DNA from: MA-ANB-1 sp040878225 | GTDB lineage: Bacteria > Actinomycetota > Acidimicrobiia > Spongiisociales > ZC4RG35 | Assembly: GCA_040878225.1 (NCBI GenBank) | Contig: JBBDMR010000141.1 | Location: 1-12,071 of the forward strand | Length of the DNA stretch: 12,071 nt | Direction of reading: 5' to 3' | Part shown: piece by piece, positions 7,346 through 12,071 of the stretch | Numbering within the stretch: position 1 is the stretch's first letter | Layout of the letters: every line of letters starts with the position of its first letter | Program-made: the position numbers and the translations under genes | Notes under the pieces: model-generated | The model's input: the letters and a program-made list of their open reading frames with translations, nothing else | What the model was told of the DNA's origin: nothing | Database searches by the model: none

Positions 7346-7417
7346 TCCCCGGTTTCCACTTCCGTTATCGGGTTGAAGTGCGTACCGTTCGACCATCATC
7401 GTGTCACTCACCATCCA

Positions 7418-8752
<1,335 letters not shown>

Positions 8753-8756
8753 ATAC

Positions 8757-9272
8757 ATGGCTGTGAAAATGAGATTGATGCGGATGGGCAAGAAGAAGCA
8801 GCCTCAATACCGCGTCGTTGTGATCGATGGCCGCGCCCAGCGCGATGGCCGCTACATCGAGCAGATCGGGCGCTATGCCCCGCTCGAGGACCCATCTCTC
8901 GTCGAGATCGACAACGAGAAGGCTGCCGAGTGGCTCGCCAAAGGCGCCCAGCCCACTGAGGCTGTCGAGAAGCTGCTCAACATCTCCGGAGCGATGAACA
9001 CGATGAAGGTCCGCACCGGCCAGATCCATACCATCGGCACACCTGCGCCTCCCTCCGCCGAGGAAGCGGCAGCCGAGGAAGTGGCAGCCGAGGAAGTGGC
9101 AGCCGAGGAAGTGGCCGCTGAAGAAACTCCGGAAGCGGTTAGCGAAGAGACCGCTGAAGAGACCCCGGAAGCGGCTAGCGAAGATGCGCCGGAATCCGCC
9201 GGTGAAGCCGTCGCCGCCGTGGCTGCCGGAACAGAAGAAGCAGCCAAAGACGCCGCGGGCGAGGAGGAATAG
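8757..9272 (+). CDS. rpsP: 30S ribosomal protein S16 with long acidic Ala/Glu tail
   Basis: Residues 1 to about 80 are a standard bS16 (KMRLMRMGKKKQPQYRVVV, DGRAQRDGRYIEQIGRY, then AAEWLAKGAQPTEAVEKLL), a 16S rRNA-binding protein needed for 30S body assembly. The protein is 171 residues, about twice the bS16 core. From about residue 98 it becomes a low-complexity tail of Ala, Glu, Pro and Ser, strongly acidic, with four AEEVA-type units followed by two looser TPEAVSEE/TPEAASED units. C-terminal extensions on S16 are known in Actinobacteria, but the repeat-built acidic tail is notable; I infer it is disordered and projects from the ribosome surface. The start at 8757 was chosen because AGAGGTGA, spanning the ffh stop, lies just upstream and MAVKMRLMRMG is the normal N-terminus. 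Confidence 0.95.
   Translation: MAVKMRLMRMGKKKQPQYRVVVIDGRAQRDGRYIEQIGRYAPLEDPSLVEIDNEKAAEWLAKGAQPTEAVEKLLNISGAMNTMKVRTGQIHTIGTPAPPSAEEAAAEEVAAEEVAAEEVAAEETPEAVSEETAEETPEAASEDAPESAGEAVAAVAAGTEEAAKDAAGEEE
9057..9116 (+). repeat. Tandem repeat of 15 bp, four copies, inside rpsP
   Basis: Four consecutive copies of GCCGAGGAAGYGGCM begin at 9057, 9072, 9087 and 9102. Copies 2 and 3 are identical, and copies 1 and 4 each differ from them by one base. The unit length keeps the reading frame, and each copy encodes AEE(A/V)A. A looser repeat (CCGGAAGCGG(T/C)TAGCGAAGA) follows at about 9129-9148 and 9165-9184. The near identity indicates recent expansion by slippage. Confidence 0.9.
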
Positions 9273-9275
9273 GCC

Positions 9276-9527
9276 ATGGCCAAGGGTGAGATTGTCGAAC
9301 GAGTTGTCGAGTACATAGTCAAGAGCATCGTCGAGGAACCGGATGAGGTTTCTGTGACGGTTGTCGAGCAGGGTCCCGACGATGTCGTGGCCGAGGTCCG
9401 CACGGCGAAGTCCGACATGGGCCGCGTTATCGGCCGCCGCGGGCGGGTCGCCAAGGCCATCCGCGCTGCCGCTGGTGCTGCCGGGGAAGAAGTGGGTATC
9501 AGTGCCGGAGTCGAATTCATCGACTGA
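9276..9527 (+). CDS. khpA: KH-domain RNA-binding protein KhpA (YlqC family)
   Basis: The 83-residue product is a single type-II-like KH domain. The RNA-gripping GXXG loop is GRRG at 53-56 within GRVIGRRGRVAKAIR, preceded by the DVVAEVRTAKSDMG strand. KhpA proteins bind many RNAs, often with KhpB/Jag, and influence cell division or translation in Gram-positive bacteria; the gene is commonly found between rpsP and rimM, as here. The start ATG is 3 nt after the rpsP stop, with GAGGAGGAA at the end of rpsP serving as the ribosome site, so the two genes are translationally linked. Its end overlaps the chosen rimM start by 26 bases. Confidence 0.93.
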   Translation: MAKGEIVERVVEYIVKSIVEEPDEVSVTVVEQGPDDVVAEVRTAKSDMGRVIGRRGRVAKAIRAAAGAAGEEVGISAGVEFID

Positions 9528-10020
9528 GCCCCGTTTCGTCGTCGGGCGCCTGGGTCGCCCCCACGGCCTCGACGGACACATCGGCCTCTATGTGGACGAG
9601 GATGACCTCGTTCATTTCGAACCAGGCAGATCGATATTCGTCGGTGGCCGGCAATATGAGGTAGCTTCGATTCGCCGCGCCGATCGCGGCCATCACCTCA
9701 AACTCGTGGGCATCAGCTCGAGGTTTGCCGCTGAAGCAATCCGGGGCAACGACGTGATCGCCACCGAGCGTCGTGAACTGGGCGAAGACGAGTACTGGCC
9801 CGAAGACCTCATCGGCCTCGAGGTGAGAGATGCTGATGGAAATCGAGTGGGTGAGGTCGCCGATCTGATCACCGGTGGCGCCCAGGATCGGCTTGTCGTC
9901 GCCGCAGCGGATGGGCGTTTCGAGGTTCCCTTTGTCGCCGCGCTGGTGCCGGCGGTTGATGTGGCCGGCGGATTCGTCGTGATTGCGCCGATCGAAGGAC
10001 TTATCGAACCGTCAGTCTGA
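9502..10020 (+). CDS. rimM: 16S rRNA processing / ribosome maturation factor RimM
   Basis: The product is 172 residues, normal for RimM, which assists late maturation of the 30S head by binding S19 and 16S rRNA. The N-terminal RimM barrel begins at RFVVGRLGRPHGLDGHIGL (11-29). The PRC-barrel half begins at EYWPEDLIGLEV (97-108) and ends with VPFVAALVPAVDVAGG and IEGL. The only plausible in-frame start is GTG at 9502, inside khpA, giving MPESNSSTEPRF; GGGGAAGAAG about 11 nt upstream could serve as ribosome site. The next expected gene, trmD, is not present; instead a minus-strand gene overlaps the last 20 bases. Confidence 0.93.
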   Translation: MPESNSSTEPRFVVGRLGRPHGLDGHIGLYVDEDDLVHFEPGRSIFVGGRQYEVASIRRADRGHHLKLVGISSRFAAEAIRGNDVIATERRELGEDEYWPEDLIGLEVRDADGNRVGEVADLITGGAQDRLVVAAADGRFEVPFVAALVPAVDVAGGFVVIAPIEGLIEPSV

Positions 10021-10858
10021 GCGTCACGCCCTGAAGGCTCCCGTCTGCGGGAGACTCCTCGCCGACAAACAGGTCGATAGTGCCCGGCGGCAGCGTCACA
10101 GTCGTCGCGAACTCTCCCCAGGTTTCCACCCAGTCGGCTGCCGTCGTCGACTCTTCGACCAGCACGTCCTCGGCCCTGGCCGCGACGACCAGGACATTCG
10201 CCTCCGCGGTCCGCGCATAACCAGTGATCTCGACCTCTCTTCCTACGGTCGCCCCAACCGCAGGCGTGAGGAGGACTATCCGGCTCGATACCGATGGCGC
10301 CGGGCCGATCTCTCCCGACGCCGGGTGCAGTTCGATGGTGAGACGCGCCGGGCTGTTGGACAGGCTGACTCGCGCATTGGCCTTCTCGTTGAGATGGAGG
10401 TCGACGAATATCGATCCGTCGAGCGCCCGTACCACGAACATCCTGTCGACCAGTCTCGTCTCGACTAGTTGGTCGGTGATGACGGTGCGGTCGATGCCCA
10501 GCGAGATCCTGATCACCCGTTCGCCTTCGAGAAACGAGGCAGTGACCGAGGGCGGGGTCGTCGCCGGTGCGTTCTCGGCAGTGTCGAAGTCGAAGCCGAA
10601 GCGCTCGCAGGCGTCGACGACCTGTCGAGAGACGAGCCCGAGGGTGCGACTGTCCGAACTCGGCTGGGTGATCCGATCGATCTGGCCCGAGGCGACGAAC
10701 TCGGTCTCGTTGGGACAACCGATTCCCGGGGACGCCGTCGTCGTCGTGGAGACGGGGACGGCTGTGGTGGTCGAGGTTTCAGCCGGGGGAGTGGTCACCG
10801 TTGCCTGACCGCCACAGGCCGTGGCGGCAACGAGGAGGCAGGCGATGAGGCGGCGCAT
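10001..10858 (-). CDS. Putative secreted lipoprotein with AMIN-like and Gmad2-like domains
   Basis: The 285-residue product starts with MRRLIACLLVAATACGG, a short lipoprotein signal peptide with the lipid-attachment Cys at residue 15. A Thr/Pro/Ser-rich linker follows at about 20-45. Residues about 75-178 have a strand-rich pattern (FVVRALDGSIFVDLHL, SPARLTIEL) resembling AMIN-like domains. Residues about 193-285 match the Gmad2 immunoglobulin-like fold: TPAVGATVGREVEITGYARTAEANV, then GEFATTVTLPPGT and a final ESPADGSLQG. Gmad2 domains occur in spore germination and cell-surface proteins, and no enzyme activity is visible. I use ATG 10858, not an upstream in-frame ATG at 10903, because only the former gives a clean signal peptide and the latter lies in the shared operator. 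TACGCT lies 8 nt before the ATG. It is divergent from the thiolase gene, with a 56 bp gap. Confidence 0.8.
   Translation of the reverse strand: MRRLIACLLVAATACGGQATVTTPPAETSTTTAVPVSTTTTASPGIGCPNETEFVASGQIDRITQPSSDSRTLGLVSRQVVDACERFGFDFDTAENAPATTPPSVTASFLEGERVIRISLGIDRTVITDQLVETRLVDRMFVVRALDGSIFVDLHLNEKANARVSLSNSPARLTIELHPASGEIGPAPSVSSRIVLLTPAVGATVGREVEITGYARTAEANVLVVAARAEDVLVEESTTAADWVETWGEFATTVTLPPGTIDLFVGEESPADGSLQGVTLRLTVR
10038..10053 (+). terminator. Small hairpin after rimM, possible weak terminator
   Basis: CTCCCG-TCTG-CGGGAG forms a perfect 6 bp G+C-rich stem with a 4 nt loop, beginning 18 nt after the rimM stop. No T-run follows, so it is not a classic intrinsic terminator. It also lies inside the 3' part of the opposing lipoprotein gene, so it may be coincidental. 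Confidence 0.25.
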
Positions 10859-10866
10859 AATGCAAC

Positions 10867-10872
10867 AGCGTA
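10867..10872 (-). promoter_or_regulatory. Candidate -10 for leaderless lipoprotein mRNA
   Basis: The minus strand reads TACGCT, then 8 nt, then the lipoprotein ATG at 10858, with no Shine-Dalgarno site. No good -35 is visible; the region where it would fall reaches into the operator candidate at 10888-10903. Confidence 0.35.
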
Positions 10873-10887
10873 AGTGTTGGTTAACCT

Positions 10888-10903
10888 TTGAGCGATCATT
10901 CAA
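10888..10903. promoter_or_regulatory. Palindromic operator candidate upstream of the thiolase gene
   Basis: The site TTGAGCGATCATTCAA matches the etfB site at 14 of 16 positions, plus one more T on the 5' side. Its halves TGAGCGA and TCATTCA are close to the TGAATGA/TCATTCA half-sites of TetR-type fatty-acid regulators. It ends 1 nt before the AGGAG ribosome site (10905-10909), so a bound repressor would block transcription start or elongation. It lies between divergent genes and could also affect the lipoprotein gene. A separate perfect palindrome, GGTTAACC, is at 10879-10886. Confidence 0.6.
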
Positions 10904-10914
10904 AAGGAGTCAAC

Positions 10915-12071
10915 ATGCCCGAGGCAGTCATTGTCGCCACCGCCCGAAGCCCCATAGGGCGCGCCTACAAAGGCTCACTCATCGAGGTTCGCGGCGACGA
11001 CCTCGCAGCCCATGCCATCAATGCACTGATGGAGAAAGTGCCGCAGGTGGATCGCTCCAGCGTGAACGACGTGATGCTGGGATGTGGCCTCACCCACGCC
11101 GAACAGGGTTTCAACCTGGCACGGCCCGCCTCGCTGCTCGCAGGGATGCCCGACACGGTCCCGGCGACGACAGTCAACCGATTCTGTGCCTCCTCATTGC
11201 AGACGATCCGGATGGCTTTCCACGCAATAACTGTCGGCGAAGGTGACACCTACATCGCCGCCGGAACCGAGTCTGTCTCCCGGACCTACGGCAAAGGCTT
11301 CGACTCAGAGGACCTCAACCCCCGCTTCACCGACAACACTCGGCCCGACTACATCAACGATGTCTATATCCCGATGGGGAACACAGCCGAGAACGTCGCC
11401 GAGAGGTACGGGATAACCCGGCAACGGATGGATGAGTTCGCCAAGCGATCCCAGGACCGCGCTGTCGAAGCTCAGAAGAACGGCTTCTTCGACCGCGAGA
11501 TAGTCCCGATCGAAGTACCCGATGGACGGACGATCAAAGACGATGACGGGCCCCGGCCGAACACCACTCTGGAGAAGCTGGGCGAGCTCCCGCCCGCCTT
11601 CAGGCCCGACGGGTCGGTGACCGCAGGCAACTCGTGTCCACTCAACGACGGCTCGGCGGCGGTCCTGGTCATGTCAGATGAGAGGGCCAGGGAATTGGGC
11701 CTCACCCCGCTGGCGCGGATCATTGCCTCTTCGGTTGTCGGCCTCGAGCCTGAGTACATGGGGATGGGCCCGGTCGGCGCGGTCCGCAACGTGCTCGGCA
11801 GGGCGCAGATGTCCCTCGACGATGTCGACGTCATCGAGATCAACGAAGCTTTTGCCGCCCAGGTGTTGGCAAGCGTCGACGAATTGGGCATCGACATGGA
11901 CAAGCTCAATCCCCATGGCGGCGCCATCGCCCTCGGCCACCCCTTCGGCATGACCGGGGCTCGCATCATGGGAACCCTGATCAACGACCTGCAGACTCTC
12001 GACAAGACCATCGGCATAGAAACAATGTGCGTAGGCGGCGGCCAGGGCATGGCAATGGTGATCGAGCGGCT
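10915..12071 (+). CDS. Acetyl-CoA acyltransferase / thiolase, 3' end cut by window
   Basis: The frame runs 385 codons from ATG 10915 to the right edge without a stop; only a handful of residues should be missing, as thiolases are about 390 long. The N-terminus EAVIVATARSPIGRA is typical. The acyl-accepting Cys91 sits in NRFCASSLQT, Asn310 in NEAFA, His342 in GHPFG and the acid/base Cys372 in CVGGGQGMA, so the catalytic set is complete. These enzymes cleave 3-ketoacyl-CoA with CoA in beta-oxidation or run the reverse condensation. The sequence looks FadA-like (degradative), but biosynthetic acetyl-CoA acetyltransferase cannot be excluded. AGGAG at 10905-10909 fixes the start. The operator candidate shared with etfB supports the degradative reading. 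Confidence 0.93.
   Translation, partial: MPEAVIVATARSPIGRAYKGSLIEVRGDDLAAHAINALMEKVPQVDRSSVNDVMLGCGLTHAEQGFNLARPASLLAGMPDTVPATTVNRFCASSLQTIRMAFHAITVGEGDTYIAAGTESVSRTYGKGFDSEDLNPRFTDNTRPDYINDVYIPMGNTAENVAERYGITRQRMDEFAKRSQDRAVEAQKNGFFDREIVPIEVPDGRTIKDDDGPRPNTTLEKLGELPPAFRPDGSVTAGNSCPLNDGSAAVLVMSDERARELGLTPLARIIASSVVGLEPEYMGMGPVGAVRNVLGRAQMSLDDVDVIEINEAFAAQVLASVDELGIDMDKLNPHGGAIALGHPFGMTGARIMGTLINDLQTLDKTIGIETMCVGGGQGMAMVIER

Noticed and set aside
6632..7417. In-frame extension of ffh by 262 codons upstream
   Set aside because: The extension is antisense to ppc and unlike any SRP protein; the normal Ffh N-terminus begins at 7418.
7310..7417. ffh promoter in the ppc-ffh divergent gap
   Set aside because: TTGAAG at 7373-7378 and TACCGT at 7383-7388 are too close to pair, and no other hexamer pair with 16-18 nt spacing looked convincing.
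10859..10903. Longer N-terminus for the lipoprotein starting at ATG 10903
   Set aside because: It would place 15 residues before a clean lipoprotein signal peptide and lie over the shared operator.

Overview
The window is a G+C-rich, densely packed chromosomal segment from a bacterium, most likely an actinomycete. The order ffh-rpsP-khpA-rimM, the start regions that look leaderless, the lipoprotein with a Thr-rich linker and a Gmad2-like domain, and the cysteine-less alkyltransferase-like protein all fit Actinomycetota, possibly class Acidimicrobiia. The class is inference. No insertion sequence, CRISPR array, tRNA or rRNA is visible, and no stretch above about 110 bp lacks a gene.

Layout. 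(1) 1-194, minus: the start of etfB (electron transfer flavoprotein beta subunit), cut by the window edge, with a palindromic operator candidate upstream. (2) 278-3203, minus: a likely unit upp - alkyltransferase-like gene - SIMPL-domain gene - pyrimidine-nucleoside phosphorylase, combining pyrimidine salvage with a DNA-lesion-sensor-type protein. (3) 3267-4595, plus: rarA, divergent from upp and meeting ppc tail to tail. (4) 4592-7309, minus: ppc, the anaplerotic PEP carboxylase. (5) 7418-10020, plus: the tight cluster ffh-rpsP-khpA-rimM, covering protein targeting, 30S assembly and RNA binding. The rpsP product carries an unusually long acidic Ala/Glu tail encoded partly by a tandem repeat. 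(6) 10001-10858, minus: a secreted lipoprotein gene with a Gmad2-like domain, overlapping the end of rimM where trmD would often be expected. (7) 10915-12071, plus: a thiolase gene (beta-oxidation type), cut by the right edge a few residues before its expected end.

The genes are mostly core metabolism and information processing, and I see no defence or biosynthetic island. The most interesting signal is regulatory. A near-identical 16-17 bp palindrome lies upstream of both etfB and the thiolase gene, about 10.6 kb apart and oriented alike relative to each gene. It suggests a fatty-acid-degradation regulon controlled by a TetR-type repressor not present here. These two genes have good Shine-Dalgarno sites. 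In contrast, five other starts (upp, rarA, ppc, the lipoprotein gene and the phosphorylase gene) have a TAnnnT hexamer 6-9 nt before ATG and no Shine-Dalgarno site, as expected for leaderless mRNAs. The window therefore appears to hold two styles of start-site control.
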